Of a stretch of DNA of 64,000 bases, positions 19,639-29,073 are shown piece after piece (position 1 is the stretch's first letter; each line of letters begins with the position of its first letter). The DNA comes from Rhodospirillales bacterium Ga0074136 (GTDB lineage: Bacteria > Pseudomonadota > Alphaproteobacteria > Acetobacterales > Acetobacteraceae). Where the stretch lies: assembly GCA_001464375.1 (NCBI GenBank), contig LNEW01000186.1, positions 1 through 64,000 on the forward strand, given 5' to 3'. The notes below the pieces were generated by a model that did not search any database, was not told the DNA's origin, and worked only from the letters and a program-made list of their open reading frames with translations. The translations under genes were made by a program, and so were the position numbers.

Positions 19639-20883
19639 TCAGATCGCGCGGTTCGCCCGCGCCACCACCGCCTCGAACAGCACCTGGCACCCTGCCTCGG
19701 CTTCCTCCGGCAGGATGCTCTCGGCCTCGTTGTGCGACAGACCATCCTTGCAGGGCGTGAAGATCATCGCGGTCGGGATGCTGCGCGCCACATAGACCGC
19801 GTCATGCCCGGCGCCCGAGATGATCTCGCGCGAGGAAAACCCCAGGCGTTGCGTCGCCTGACGCACCAGGTCGACACAGGACGGGTCGAAGGGCTGCGCC
19901 GGGATGCGGAACAGTTCGGTCAGGTCCAGCCGGCAGCCGGTCTCGGCCACCAGGGCCGCCGCCTCGGCGGGGAAGCTGTCCGCCAGGCCGGTGATCTGCG
20001 CGTCGTCGGGGTGGCGGAATTCGACGCTGAAGCGCACCTCGCCCGGGACCACGTTGCGGCTGGCCTGCGGGATGGTCAGCCAGCCGACCGTGCCGCGGCC
20101 ATCCTCGCCGCGCTCGCGCATCAGGCGATCCACCAGCGAGATCACGCGGGCGGCCGCGACCAGGGCGTCCCGCCGCGTCGAGGGCGGCGTCGTGCCGGCA
20201 TGGCTGTCCTGGCCGATGATGATGGCGTCGTACCAGACCTGCGCCTGCGCGCCGGTGACGATGCCGACCTGCTTGCCCTCGCGCTCCAGGATCGGGCCCT
20301 GTTCGATGTGCAGTTCGAAATAGGCATCGGCCGGGAAGGGCTTCGCCGCGTGCGCGCCCTTGTAGCCGATGCTGTCCAGCGCTTCGGAGACCGACACGCC
20401 ATCGACGTCGCGCAGGCCATAGGTCTTGTCGAGGCTGTAGATCCCCGCCCAGGTACCCGATCCCATCAGCGAATGGCCGAAGCGCGAGCCTTCCTCATCG
20501 GTCCAGTTGATCAGTTCGATCGGCGCCTCGGTGGTGATGTTGAGGTCGTGCAGCGTGCGCATCACCTCGAGGCCTGCGATGACGCCCAGTGCGCCGTCGA
20601 ACTTGCCGCCGGTGGGCTGGCTGTCGAGGTGGCTGCCCAACAGCACCGGCAGGCGCTTCGGGTCGCGCCCCTCGCGACGGGCGAACATGTTGCCGATGGC
20701 GTCCACGCGCATCGTCAGGCCCAGCGCCTCGCACCAGGTCCTGAAGCGGTCGCGCCCGGCCTTGTCGACATCGCTGAGCGTCAGGCGCTTCACGCCGCCC
20801 TTGGGCGTGGCGCCGATCTCGGCCATGGCCATCAGGCTGTCCCACAACCGCTTGCCGTCGATGCGCTGGTTGGTGCCGCTCAT
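19639..20883 (-). CDS. Zn-dependent hydantoinase/carbamoylase-family amidohydrolase
   Basis: This 414-residue M20-type hydrolase matches the group that includes N-carbamoyl-L-amino acid hydrolase, allantoate amidohydrolase and beta-ureidopropionase. Metal-binding signatures are visible as LLGSHLDSQPTGGKFDGALG, NWTDEEGSRFGHSLMGSG, ELHIEQGPILE and, near the end, SGAGHDAVYVARSIPTAMIF. It releases ammonia and CO2 from ureide substrates. It converges on the amidase/HpxZ pair, hinting at one ureide or pyrimidine-type degradation module, but the precise substrate cannot be read from sequence. Confidence 0.92.
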   Translation of the reverse strand: MSGTNQRIDGKRLWDSLMAMAEIGATPKGGVKRLTLSDVDKAGRDRFRTWCEALGLTMRVDAIGNMFARREGRDPKRLPVLLGSHLDSQPTGGKFDGALGVIAGLEVMRTLHDLNITTEAPIELINWTDEEGSRFGHSLMGSGTWAGIYSLDKTYGLRDVDGVSVSEALDSIGYKGAHAAKPFPADAYFELHIEQGPILEREGKQVGIVTGAQAQVWYDAIIIGQDSHAGTTPPSTRRDALVAAARVISLVDRLMRERGEDGRGTVGWLTIPQASRNVVPGEVRFSVEFRHPDDAQITGLADSFPAEAAALVAETGCRLDLTELFRIPAQPFDPSCVDLVRQATQRLGFSSREIISGAGHDAVYVARSIPTAMIFTPCKDGLSHNEAESILPEEAEAGCQVLFEAVVARANRAI

Positions 20884-21366
20884 GGTCGTCGTTCCGTGAT
20901 GCCTGCGGGAAGGGGCGCGTGTACTGGACCAGCCACCCCGCAACAATCCCCAGGCAGCCGCTCGCCAGCGGTGTGGTTTGGCCCCCGGATTCAGGGTGGT
21001 CCGGCGGATTGGGCGGCCCCGGCGGCTGACGTTGCGCGGCATGCTGCCGCAGCCGATGAATACAATAGAAAAGCACTCAGGTTCAATGTTCATCCGCAAA
21101 GTTTAAAATAGTCACCGCGCTCGTATACTTGACGAATAAATCAAGTCACGCCTGCCATGGCAGGCAGTCGAATGGGGGCTGGTCCTGGAACGCTGGCCCA
21201 GGGGTATTGCGCGCCCCGCGGGATTGCTGCATTGGAGCGACGGGTCGCTGCAAGGCGGTCCGCGAATTCAGGCTGTTTCTTTCCGCTGGAGATCGCCGCG
21301 CGCCGCCGGGCGCGCATCCCCCCAACGGCCCGCGACGCCACGAATGCCGAGGAGAGCCCCCCCAAA
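20884..21366. other. Intergenic region with AT-rich patch and palindromes
   Basis: This 483-base gap separates divergent genes. No convincing protein-coding frame was found. A patch at about 21045-21145 is strikingly AT-rich against a roughly 70% GC background and contains TACAATAGAA and TTTAAAATAG, which suit promoter elements. Next to it lie an interrupted inverted repeat CTTGA-N8-TCAAG (21128-21145) and a perfect 16-base palindrome GCCTGCCATGGCAGGC (21150-21165), possible regulator sites. Confidence 0.55.
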
Positions 21367-21888
21367 ATGGCATCCCTGTGCCACGCCCCGACCTGCGCCG
21401 ACCCCGCGCGCATGGTCGACCAGCCTCGCCCCGGCCGCCGCCGCCGAGCGATCCGCGCGGCCGCCACCGGTGCCGTGCTCGGCCTGGGGCTGCTGACCAT
21501 GGGCTGCGCCCAGTCGGCCGAGGGCGATGCCCCCGCCGTCATTGCCGCCCCGGCGCCTGACCAGCATCGCGCCGTGGGTGCCGCGCAAGTCGGCGTCGCA
21601 TCCTATTACGCGCGGCACTTCACCGGCCGTCGCATGGCCAATGGCGCGCGCTTCGACCCGCAATCGAACACCATCGCCCACCGCACGCTGCCCTTCGGCA
21701 CCACGGTGCGCGTGACCAACCTGCACAACGGGCGGACGGCGACAGGCGTGGTGCTCGACCGCGGGCCCTGGACGCGCGGGCGCATCGTCGACCTCAGCCC
21801 GCGCCTGGCGCACAACCTCGATATGATCCGCAGCGGTGTCGCGCAGGTCGAGGTGGTGCCGGTCGAGGTGGCCGAGGCGCGGGACTGA
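21367..21888 (+). CDS. rlpA: RlpA-like septal lipoprotein (DPBB domain)
   Basis: The 173-residue product has a basic N-terminus, a hydrophobic segment ending in a lipobox (LGLLTMGC, Cys near residue 47) and then a double-psi beta-barrel domain: GVASYYARHFTGRRMANG, AHRTLPFGTTVRVTNLHNG, VLDRGPWTRGRIVDLSPRLA. RlpA proteins bind denuded glycan and in some species are lytic transglycosylases at the septum. There is no SPOR domain, so septal targeting is unproven. The ATG at 21367 follows a GAGGAG; longer upstream frames lack such a site. Confidence 0.88.
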   Translation: MASLCHAPTCADPARMVDQPRPGRRRRAIRAAATGAVLGLGLLTMGCAQSAEGDAPAVIAAPAPDQHRAVGAAQVGVASYYARHFTGRRMANGARFDPQSNTIAHRTLPFGTTVRVTNLHNGRTATGVVLDRGPWTRGRIVDLSPRLAHNLDMIRSGVAQVEVVPVEVAEARD

Positions 21889-21894
21889 CGCGCT

Positions 21895-23382
21895 TCAGTC
21901 GCGCCGCTTCACCGCGGCCTCGACCCTCTCCGCCAGGGTGCGGATCACCTTGACCCGTGCATGCAGCTTGTTGTCCGCCTCCACCAGCGTCCAGGGCGCG
22001 ACCGCGGTCGATGTGCGCTCGACCATCTCGCAGACGGCTTCCTCGTAGGCGTCCCATTTCGCGCGGTTGCGCCAGTCCTCGGCGGTGATCTTGTGCTGCT
22101 TGAAGGGTGTCGCTTCGCGCTCCTTGAAGCGGCGGTGCTGCTCCTCCTTGCTGATCGCCAGCCAGAACTTCGCCACCACGGCGCCATGGCCGGCCAGCTG
22201 CGCCTCGAAATCATTGATCTCGCCAAAGGCGCGGCGCCAGTCGTGCTCGCGGGCGAAGCCCTCGACGCGTTCGACCAGCACGCGCCCGTACCAGGACCGG
22301 TCGAAAACGGTCAGCCGCCCGGGCCGCGGCACGTGCCGCCAGAAGCGCCACAGGTAGGGCTGCGCGCGTTCTTCCTCGGTGGGCGCGGCAACCGGCACGA
22401 TGCGATAGGCGCGCGGGTCGAGCGCCGCGCCCAGCCGCCGCACCGCGCCACCCTTGCCGGCGGCGTCATTGCCCTCGAACACCGCGATCACGCTGATCTT
22501 CCCATAGCGCCTGTGGCGTGTGGCGCGCGCCAGCCGCCCCTGCGCCTCCGCCAGCGCTTCGTCGTAGTCCGCGCGCGACATCTCCTGGTTCAACGTCAGC
22601 GCGCGGATGATGTTGACGCGGCCGGGTGGCGGGGAGGCCGCGACGGTCGGCACCGCCGGCGGCGGCGCCTTGGTATCGAGCCGGCCGCGCAGCGCGCCCA
22701 GCAGGTGCCGGCCCGCGAACAGCGCGCGGTAGCGTTCGTCCGCCGCCGGCACCACGGTCCAGGGCGCCTCGCCGGTCGAGGTCGCGCGCAGGAAGGGTTC
22801 GCAGACCGCGATGAAGTCGTCGTAGCGCTCGAACAGCGCGCGGTCGTAGCGGGTGACCTTCCACGACGTCTCGCGGTCCTTCTCCAGCGCCGCGATGCGC
22901 TTCTTCTGCTGTGCCTTGGACAGGTGGAACCAGTACTTCACCAGCAGCACGCCCTCGGCGGCGAGCATGCGTTCGAGCCGCATGATCTCCTCCATGCGCT
23001 GGGCGAAGCCGCCGGCGCCGAGCCTGCCCAGCACGCGCTCCAGGATCGGCATGGTATGCCAGGCGCCGAAGAAGATGCCGATCCGACCCTTCGGCGGCAG
23101 CGCCTTCCAGAATCGCCACATCGGCGGGTGGGCGGCTTCTTCCTCGGTCGGCAGCGCGAAGCCGGTCACCTCGATGAAGCGCGGGTCCAGCCATTCGTTG
23201 AGCAGGTGGACCGTCTCGCTCTTGCCCGCGCCCTCGACGCCGGCGATCAGGACCAGCACCGGGAAGCGCGCCTGCGCGCCCAGGTCGCGCTGCGCCTGCA
23301 ACAGCGCGCGGCGCAGTTCGCCTTCCTCGCGCCGGTAGTCGTCCTTCGAGACCTTGTGGTCGAGTTCGGCCGCTTCGAACAT
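21895..23382 (-). CDS. pap: Polyphosphate:AMP phosphotransferase (two PPK2 domains)
   Basis: This 495-residue protein contains two tandem PPK2 domains, the arrangement of PAP, which makes ADP from AMP and polyphosphate. The first domain has the P-loop IAGVEGAGKSETVHLL and the lid region with RFWKALPPKGRIGIFFGAW. The second has VFEGNDAAGKGGAVRRLG and RFWRHVPRPGRLTVFDRSWY. The start MFEAAELDHKVSKDDY, eight codons inside the open frame, is the usual family start. The gene is monocistronic and ends six bases from the rlpA stop (convergent). Confidence 0.94.
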   Translation of the reverse strand: MFEAAELDHKVSKDDYRREEGELRRALLQAQRDLGAQARFPVLVLIAGVEGAGKSETVHLLNEWLDPRFIEVTGFALPTEEEAAHPPMWRFWKALPPKGRIGIFFGAWHTMPILERVLGRLGAGGFAQRMEEIMRLERMLAAEGVLLVKYWFHLSKAQQKKRIAALEKDRETSWKVTRYDRALFERYDDFIAVCEPFLRATSTGEAPWTVVPAADERYRALFAGRHLLGALRGRLDTKAPPPAVPTVAASPPPGRVNIIRALTLNQEMSRADYDEALAEAQGRLARATRHRRYGKISVIAVFEGNDAAGKGGAVRRLGAALDPRAYRIVPVAAPTEEERAQPYLWRFWRHVPRPGRLTVFDRSWYGRVLVERVEGFAREHDWRRAFGEINDFEAQLAGHGAVVAKFWLAISKEEQHRRFKEREATPFKQHKITAEDWRNRAKWDAYEEAVCEMVERTSTAVAPWTLVEADNKLHARVKVIRTLAERVEAAVKRRD

Positions 23383-23469
23383 CGCGCTTCCAACCCTCTG
23401 GCGCACCGCGTGCCGGGCGCGTCGTGCCGGCGATCATGCAGGCTTGCGCAGGGATGCGATAGCAGCGGT

Positions 23470-24402
23470 TCAGCCGGCGCGCGGATGCGCCTTCTTCCAG
23501 GTCGCGAGCAGCCCCGCCGCATCCACCGCCGTGTAGCGCTGCGTGGTCGACAGGCTGGCATGGCCCAGCAGGTCCTGGATGGCGCGCAGGTCCGCGCCCG
23601 CGCCCAACAGGTGCGTCGCGAAGGAATGCCGCAGCGCATGGGGCGTGGCGTGTTCCGGCAGGCCCGCCAGGCGGCGGAATTCGCGCAGCGATTTCTGCGC
23701 GACCGCGGCATCGAGCCGCCCACCGCGCGCGCCGAGGAACAGGGGGTCCCCCGGCGCGCCAGGGCCGCGATGCTTCAGATACGCCGCCATGGCCACGCGC
23801 ACCGCCGGCAGCACAGGCACCAGCCTTTCCTTGGCACCCTTGCCGACCACGCGCAGCGCCGCGTCCCGGCCGGGCAGCGGCGCGTCGACCAGGTTCAGCG
23901 CCAGCGCCTCGGCGATCCGCAGCCCGGCGCCATACAGCAGCGTGAACAGCGCGATGTCGCGCGCGGCCTGCAGCGGCGCGCGTTCGTGCCGTGCGGGGTC
24001 GTAATGCTCGCCCACATCCTGCGCGACGGCCCGCGCATCCTCCGGCGTGAGCGCCCGCGGGATGGGCGGCTTCGGCCGTGGCCCGCGCATCGCGCCCAGC
24101 GGCAGCGCCGCCATGCCGTGGCGCCGCGTGAGGAAGCGCAGGAAGCCGCGGATCGCCGCCAGGCGGCGCGCGCGTGTCGCCGCCCCATCGCCGACCGCCG
24201 CCCGTTCGGCCAGGAAGCCGCGCAGGTCGGCCGGGCGCAGTGCGCCGAGCGCCGCCATGTCCGGCTCGCCACCCAGGTGCCGCGTCAGGAAGCCGAGGAA
24301 TTCGGCGGCGTCATGCCCATAGGCTTCGAGGGTATTCGGGCTGGCGCGCCGTTCCGCGGCAAGCCAGGCGAGCCAGGCGGCGCGCGCCTGTTCGCCGGTC
24401 AT
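23470..24402 (-). CDS. xerC: Tyrosine recombinase XerC
   Basis: XerC, with XerD, resolves chromosome dimers at dif. The 310-residue product has the N-terminal SAM-like core-binding domain (WLAAERRASPNTLEAYGHD) and a catalytic domain retaining the Arg (YGAGLRIAEALAL), Lys (VVGKGAKERLVPV), HxxR (PHALRHSFATHLLGAG), His (DLLGHASLSTTQRYT) and terminal Tyr. The ATG lies one base after the DUF484 stop, so it ends an fsa-DUF484-xerC operon. The DUF484-xerC pairing is widespread in proteobacteria. Confidence 0.95.
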   Translation of the reverse strand: MTGEQARAAWLAWLAAERRASPNTLEAYGHDAAEFLGFLTRHLGGEPDMAALGALRPADLRGFLAERAAVGDGAATRARRLAAIRGFLRFLTRRHGMAALPLGAMRGPRPKPPIPRALTPEDARAVAQDVGEHYDPARHERAPLQAARDIALFTLLYGAGLRIAEALALNLVDAPLPGRDAALRVVGKGAKERLVPVLPAVRVAMAAYLKHRGPGAPGDPLFLGARGGRLDAAVAQKSLREFRRLAGLPEHATPHALRHSFATHLLGAGADLRAIQDLLGHASLSTTQRYTAVDAAGLLATWKKAHPRAG

Positions 24403-24403
24403 C

Positions 24404-25084
24404 TCAGCGCGACAGCGCGGCCGCGACGGCGCGGCCAAGGAAGGCCAGCACCGCCACGGACTGCCGCGCCGGCAGGGCGGCGGCCTCCCGCGCACCGACG
24501 GCGATCAGCATCGGCGGGCCATCGGGGAGCGGCACGCGCGCCAGCGCATCGCGCATCACCAGCGGCGCGGCTTCGGCATGCAGCAGCGCGGTCTCGGTGG
24601 GCTGGGCGCGCACCACCGCGTCGCGCCCGCGTCCGACCAGGCGCGCCACGGCGCCGGCCGGCAGCATCCGCACGCCGGCCGGCAGCGCGGGCACGGCGCG
24701 CGGAGCGGGCTCCGCCGCCAGCGAGCAGGTCTCGACACCCAGCAGCGCGGGGATTTCCTGCGTCACGGCCTCGAGCACGTCAGGGGCGCGCATCAGCGCC
24801 AGCACCGCGAGGCGGATGCGGATCGTGAGGCCGGCGCCTGCGCGCCCGGCCTCGATCGCTGCGCGGACCTCGGCTTCCATGGCGCGGGCCCGAGCTCGTT
24901 CCGCATCCAGCATCGCCGCCATGTGGTCGGCCAGGCGTTCGCCGTGCAGCCGCCGCGGCGGCACCAGGACGCGGTAGATGTCGGGGCGCTCCGCCAGGAA
25001 ATGCGGGTGGGCGCGCAGGAAGGCCTCGACCTCCTCCGCCTGGAGATCCGGCAGGACATCCTTGGCGGGGAGGGTCGTGCTCAC
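24404..25084 (-). CDS. DUF484 family protein
   Basis: The 226-residue product matches DUF484: it begins near [17 protein letters not shown], has a helical segment ([24 protein letters not shown]) and a GAF-like C-terminal half. Its biochemical role is unknown, though the gene nearly always precedes xerC. The GTG start overlaps the fsa stop as GTGA, showing coupled translation, and supports this start over longer frames upstream. Confidence 0.9.
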   Translation of the reverse strand: MSTTLPAKDVLPDLQAEEVEAFLRAHPHFLAERPDIYRVLVPPRRLHGERLADHMAAMLDAERARARAMEAEVRAAIEAGRAGAGLTIRIRLAVLALMRAPDVLEAVTQEIPALLGVETCSLAAEPAPRAVPALPAGVRMLPAGAVARLVGRGRDAVVRAQPTETALLHAEAAPLVMRDALARVPLPDGPPMLIAVGAREAAALPARQSVAVLAFLGRAVAAALSR

Positions 25085-25737
25085 AGAATGCTTTGTCCTG
25101 TCTTCTGCCAATCGGCCAGGAAGGCCTCGAGGCCGCGGTCGGTCAGCGGGTGCTTCAGCAGCATGCGGATGACGGATGGAGGAAGCGTTGCGACATGCGC
25201 GCCCATCTTCGCCGCCTCGACCAGGTGGATCGGGTGGCGCACGGACGCCACCAGGACTTCGGTCGTGAGCGCCGGATAGTTGCGGTAGATCTGCACGATG
25301 TCCGCGATCAGCCGCATGCCGTCCGTCGCGATATCGTCCAGCCGGCCGACGAAGGGGGAGATGAAGGTGGCACCCGCCTTGGCGGCCAGCAGCGCCTGCG
25401 CCGACGAAAAGCACAGCGTCACGTTGACCATCGCGCCTTCGTTCGACAGCCGGCGGCAGGCGACCAGCCCGGCCTCGGTCAGCGGCACCTTCACCGCCAC
25501 GTTCGGCGCGATGGCCCGCAGCACCTTGCCCTCGGCGATCATGCCGGCGGCGTCGGTGGCGGTGACCTCGGCGCTGACGGGGCCAGGGGTGATGGCACAG
25601 ATCTCCGCGATCACCTCCTTGAAGTCGCGGCCGGATTTCGCGATCAGGGAGGGGTTGGTGGTGACGCCGTCAACCAGACCGGCCTCTGCGAGTGAGCGTA
25701 TGTCCGCCACCTCGGCGGTATCGACGAAGAACTTCAT
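25081..25737 (-). CDS. fsa: Fructose-6-phosphate aldolase / small transaldolase
   Basis: The 218-residue protein is of the short transaldolase type (MipB/TalC/FSA). It contains [18 protein letters not shown], the Schiff-base Lys in [12 protein letters not shown] (Lys83), and [14 protein letters not shown]. Such proteins act as fructose-6-phosphate aldolases or as true transaldolases; sequence alone does not decide. The ATG at [15 protein letters not shown] is the conserved family start. It heads the operon with DUF484 and xerC and is divergent from priA. Confidence 0.93.
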   Translation of the reverse strand: MKFFVDTAEVADIRSLAEAGLVDGVTTNPSLIAKSGRDFKEVIAEICAITPGPVSAEVTATDAAGMIAEGKVLRAIAPNVAVKVPLTEAGLVACRRLSNEGAMVNVTLCFSSAQALLAAKAGATFISPFVGRLDDIATDGMRLIADIVQIYRNYPALTTEVLVASVRHPIHLVEAAKMGAHVATLPPSVIRMLLKHPLTDRGLEAFLADWQKTGQSIL

Positions 25738-25840
25738 ATCGGGGGACCTTCCTGCGGCAATCTGGGGCGGGCGCCTGGCGCGGGCCGTGTTGCGGGTCAC
25801 AGTGTAGTCGATGGCCGGGGTGAAGAACACGCACGGGGGC

Positions 25841-28033
25841 ATGACAAGGGCGGCTGTTGCGCCGACGACACGGGTGCGCGTGCTGCTGCCCCTGCCGCTC
25901 GGCGATGCCTACGACTACCGCGTGCCCGCGGGGCTGGCGGTCGATCCTGGCAGCTTCGTGGTCGTGCCGCTGGGCGGTCGGGAGGTGGCGGGCGTCGTGT
26001 GGGACGGCGCGGCCGATGCCAGCCTGGCCGAGACGCGCCTGCGCGACATCCGCGCCGTGCTCGATGCGCCGCCCATGACCGGCACGCTGCGTCGATTCGT
26101 CGATTGGGTGGCGGCCTATACGCTCAGCCCGCCGGGCGCGGTGCTGCGCATGGCCATGAGCACGCCATCCGCGCTTGAATCGCGCGCGCCGCAGGCCGGG
26201 TGGCGCCGCGCAGCCGCCCCGCCGCCCGGCGCGCGCGTCACGCCGCCACGGGCGCGCGTGCTGGACCTGCTGGCCGATGGCACGGCGCGCGCAGGGGGCG
26301 AAATCGTACGCGATGCCGGGGTCGCCCCTGCCGTGCTGCGCGGCATGGCCGATGCCGGGCTGGTCGAACCCGCGCTGCTGCCGCGCCGGTCGCGCTTCGC
26401 GCCGCCCGACACCGACCGCGCCGGCCCGGCCCTGGGTGCGGAGCAGGACATCGCGGCGGCGGCGCTGCGCATCGCCGCCGGCCAGCGCGCTTTCGGCGTG
26501 ACGCTGCTGACCGGCGTGACCGGGTCCGGCAAGACCGAGGTGTATTTCGAGGCGATCGCGGCGTGCCTCGCGCAGGGCCGCCAGGCGCTGGTGCTGCTGC
26601 CGGAGATCGCGCTGTCCACGCAATGGCTCGACCGCTTCACCGCGCGCTTCGGCGCCGCGCCGGCGCTGTGGCACTCCGAACTGACGTCGCGCACGCGGCG
26701 CGAGACCTGGCGCGCGGTGGCCGAAGGCGAGGCCCCGGTGCTGGTCGGTGCGCGATCCGCATTGTTCCTGCCGTTTCCCGACCTTGGCTTGATCGTGGTC
26801 GACGAGGAACACGAGACCGCCTTCAAGCAGGAGGAAGGCGTGGTCTATCACGCGCGCGACATGGCGGTGGTGCGCGCGCGGCTGTGCGAGGCCGCCTGCG
26901 TGCTGGTCAGCGCCACGCCGTCGCTGGAATCGACAGTCAACGCGCAGACCGGCCGCTACGCCGCGTTGCATCTGCCCGCACGCCACGGCGGTGCGGAACT
27001 GCCGGCGGTGGAAGCGGTGGACCTGCGCCGCTCGCCGCCCGAACGCGGCCGCTTCCTGTCCCCGCCGCTGGTCGAGGCCGTCACGCAGACCCTGGCACGC
27101 GGCGAGCAGGCGATGCTGTTCCTCAACCGCCGCGGCTACGCGCCCATGACGCTGTGCCGCGCCTGCGGCCACCGCCTGCGCTGCCCGAACTGCACCGCCT
27201 GGCTGGTCGAACACCGCGCCGCGCGGCGCCTGCAATGCCACCATTGCGGCCATGTCGAGGGCATCCCCGAAGCCTGCCCGGAATGCGGCGCCGCCCATTC
27301 CACCGTGCCGATCGGCCCGGGCGTCGAGCGCGTCCTGGAGGAAGCGACGGCGCTGTGGCCCGAGGCGCGGCGACTGGTCATGGCATCCGACACCATCCCC
27401 GGCCCCGCGGCGGCGGCGGCGGCGGCGAAATCCATCCAGGACCGCGCGGTGGACCTCGTGATCGGCACGCAGATCGTCGCCAAGGGGTGGCACTTCCCGC
27501 ACCTCACGCTGGTCGGCGTGGTCGATGCCGATCTTGGCTTGGCGGGCGGGGATCTGCGCGCGGCGGAGCGCACGTTCCAGCTGTTGCACCAGGTGGCCGG
27601 GCGCGCGGGCCGTGAGGAACGCCCCGGCCGGGTGCTGCTGCAATCCTTCGCGCCCGAGCATCCGGTGATGCAGGCGCTGGTGGCGGGCGACCTCGATTCC
27701 TTCATGGCGGCGGAGGCCGAGTCTCGCCGCCCCGGCCATTGGCCGCCCTTCGGGCGCCTGGCCGCGCTGATCGTCAGTGCCGAGGACGAACGCGCCGCGG
27801 AACGCGTGGCACGCGACCTCGGCCTGGCTGCGCCGGGTGGCGATGGCGTGGCGGTGTTGGGCCCCGCGCCGGCGCCGCTGGCGATCCTGCGCGGGCGGCA
27901 CCGGCGGCGGCTGCTGCTGAAGACGCGGCGCGACATCGCGGTGCAGCCGCTGCTGGAAGCGTGGCTGGCGAAGGTCAGCGTGCCCGGCAATGTCCGCGTG
28001 CAGGTGGATGTGGACCCGGTGGGGTTCCTGTAG
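25841..28033 (+). CDS. priA: Primosomal replication restart helicase PriA
   Basis: PriA reloads the replisome at stalled forks. The 730-residue product contains the 3' DNA-binding domain at the start ([18 protein letters not shown]), helicase motifs including [18 protein letters not shown] and [19 protein letters not shown], and eight zinc-ligand cysteines in the cluster [13 protein letters not shown] ... CHHCG ... [25 protein letters not shown] and [20 protein letters not shown] follow. An ATG ten codons upstream (25811) is possible; neither start has a strong ribosome binding site. Confidence 0.96.
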   Translation: MTRAAVAPTTRVRVLLPLPLGDAYDYRVPAGLAVDPGSFVVVPLGGREVAGVVWDGAADASLAETRLRDIRAVLDAPPMTGTLRRFVDWVAAYTLSPPGAVLRMAMSTPSALESRAPQAGWRRAAAPPPGARVTPPRARVLDLLADGTARAGGEIVRDAGVAPAVLRGMADAGLVEPALLPRRSRFAPPDTDRAGPALGAEQDIAAAALRIAAGQRAFGVTLLTGVTGSGKTEVYFEAIAACLAQGRQALVLLPEIALSTQWLDRFTARFGAAPALWHSELTSRTRRETWRAVAEGEAPVLVGARSALFLPFPDLGLIVVDEEHETAFKQEEGVVYHARDMAVVRARLCEAACVLVSATPSLESTVNAQTGRYAALHLPARHGGAELPAVEAVDLRRSPPERGRFLSPPLVEAVTQTLARGEQAMLFLNRRGYAPMTLCRACGHRLRCPNCTAWLVEHRAARRLQCHHCGHVEGIPEACPECGAAHSTVPIGPGVERVLEEATALWPEARRLVMASDTIPGPAAAAAAAKSIQDRAVDLVIGTQIVAKGWHFPHLTLVGVVDADLGLAGGDLRAAERTFQLLHQVAGRAGREERPGRVLLQSFAPEHPVMQALVAGDLDSFMAAEAESRRPGHWPPFGRLAALIVSAEDERAAERVARDLGLAAPGGDGVAVLGPAPAPLAILRGRHRRRLLLKTRRDIAVQPLLEAWLAKVSVPGNVRVQVDVDPVGFL

Positions 28034-28152
28034 CGGTGTCGCTGCGCTGAAGAACGGGGCCATCGGACGCGTGCCCTTGCGGCCACCCGCCGGATGCTCC
28101 GCGGCCTTCGCCGGGGGCACCATCAGCGCAGGCCGGACAGGCCGCGACGGCG

Positions 28153-28222
28153 GCGCGCTTCCAGAGTCCCGTGAAATCCGCGCGCTTCGAGCGCGCCGTG
28201 AAACCCGCGCGATTCCAGCGCG
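28153..28222. repeat. 27-bp tandem repeat upstream of dsbB
   Basis: Two adjacent 27-base units begin CCGTGAAATCCGCGCG (28169) and CCGTGAAACCCGCGCG (28196) and differ at only a few bases. A partial third unit precedes them from 28153. The block sits 60 bases before the start of the small gene ahead of dsbB. No gene is evident in the 250 bases between priA and that gene. Confidence 0.85.
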
Positions 28223-28282
28223 ACGCGTGATACGCTACCGCAAGGATCGCGCTTGCGCCGTGTCGTCCAAGGAGCCTTGCGC

Positions 28283-28486
28283 ATGATGGTCGCTGTCTTC
28301 GCCGCCCTGCTGCTGGCCCTGGTGCTCGACCGCATCGGGCGCCCCGGGCCGGCGCTCGTGGCGCTCGCGCTTGGCTTCGGGTTCTCGGTCTGGCTGTTCC
28401 TGTTTGAAATCTACAGCCCCGACTACGGCTTCCGGATGCCGTGGCTGCAGTCCTGGCGCGGTGTCGCCGCCGTGGCGCTGGGCTGA
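28283..28486 (+). CDS. Small two-helix membrane protein before dsbB
   Basis: This 67-residue protein has two hydrophobic helices (MMVAVFAALLLALVLDRIG and ALVALALGFGFSVWLFLFEI) and a short tail with YSPDYGFRMPWLQSW. A strong AAGGAG is placed eight bases before the ATG. It ends three bases before dsbB, so the two are co-expressed. Short membrane proteins precede dsbB in many alphaproteobacteria (for example the DUF5993 type), but I cannot confirm that this is the same family. Confidence 0.75.
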   Translation: MMVAVFAALLLALVLDRIGRPGPALVALALGFGFSVWLFLFEIYSPDYGFRMPWLQSWRGVAAVALG

Positions 28487-28489
28487 CCC

Positions 28490-29056
28490 ATGACAGGCAG
28501 CGCGCCCGCCCGGCTGTCCGCCACGCTCAACGACGCCTTCCTGCTGCTGATGCTGGCGACCATCGCCGGCATCCTCACCACGGCGATGGTGATGCAATAC
28601 GCCTTCGGGGAACTGCCGTGCCCGCTGTGCCTGCTGCAGCGCGCGGCGATGTTCGGCGTGTGCTTCGGCATCATCCGCCACTTCCGCGACGGCGCGTCCG
28701 ACCGCAATTACGGCATCGCGCAGGTCTTCGCGCTCCTGCTGCTGGTGATCGCAGTGCGGCAGACGCTGCTCGACATCGCCCCGCGCCCCGGCCACGCCTA
28801 TGTCGGCAGCGCGGTGCTGGGCCTGCACATGCCTGTCTGGTCGGTGCTGATCGCGGTGGCGCTGCTGCTGGCCTTCGCGGTGAAGATGACGCTGCTGGGG
28901 GGCGATGCGCCGCCGCGTGCGGCGCCGCCGCTGGTGCGGGCGGCGCGGCTGCTGGGCGCCTACGTGCTGGCGCTGGGCACGATCAACCTGGTCTCGGTGG
29001 TCGTGCAGTGCGGTCTTGGGCAATGCCACACCATGGGCTACCGGCTGCTGGATTAG
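28490..29056 (+). CDS. dsbB: Disulfide bond formation protein DsbB
   Basis: DsbB reoxidises DsbA by passing electrons to quinone. The 188-residue product has four membrane segments and the first redox pair as CPLC at residues 44-47 (LPCPLCLLQR). The second periplasmic pair is near the end, within VVQCGLGQCHTMGYRLLD, placed unusually after the last membrane span compared with E. coli DsbB, which has it in the second periplasmic loop. It follows the small membrane protein by three bases. Confidence 0.88.
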   Translation: MTGSAPARLSATLNDAFLLLMLATIAGILTTAMVMQYAFGELPCPLCLLQRAAMFGVCFGIIRHFRDGASDRNYGIAQVFALLLLVIAVRQTLLDIAPRPGHAYVGSAVLGLHMPVWSVLIAVALLLAFAVKMTLLGGDAPPRAAPPLVRAARLLGAYVLALGTINLVSVVVQCGLGQCHTMGYRLLD

Positions 29057-29073
29057 CAGCCGGCGCCCGCGCC

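Noticed and set aside
21961-24828. Plus-strand frame of 955 residues
   Set aside because: Antisense to the polyphosphate phosphotransferase and xerC, both of which have clear catalytic motifs on the minus strand.
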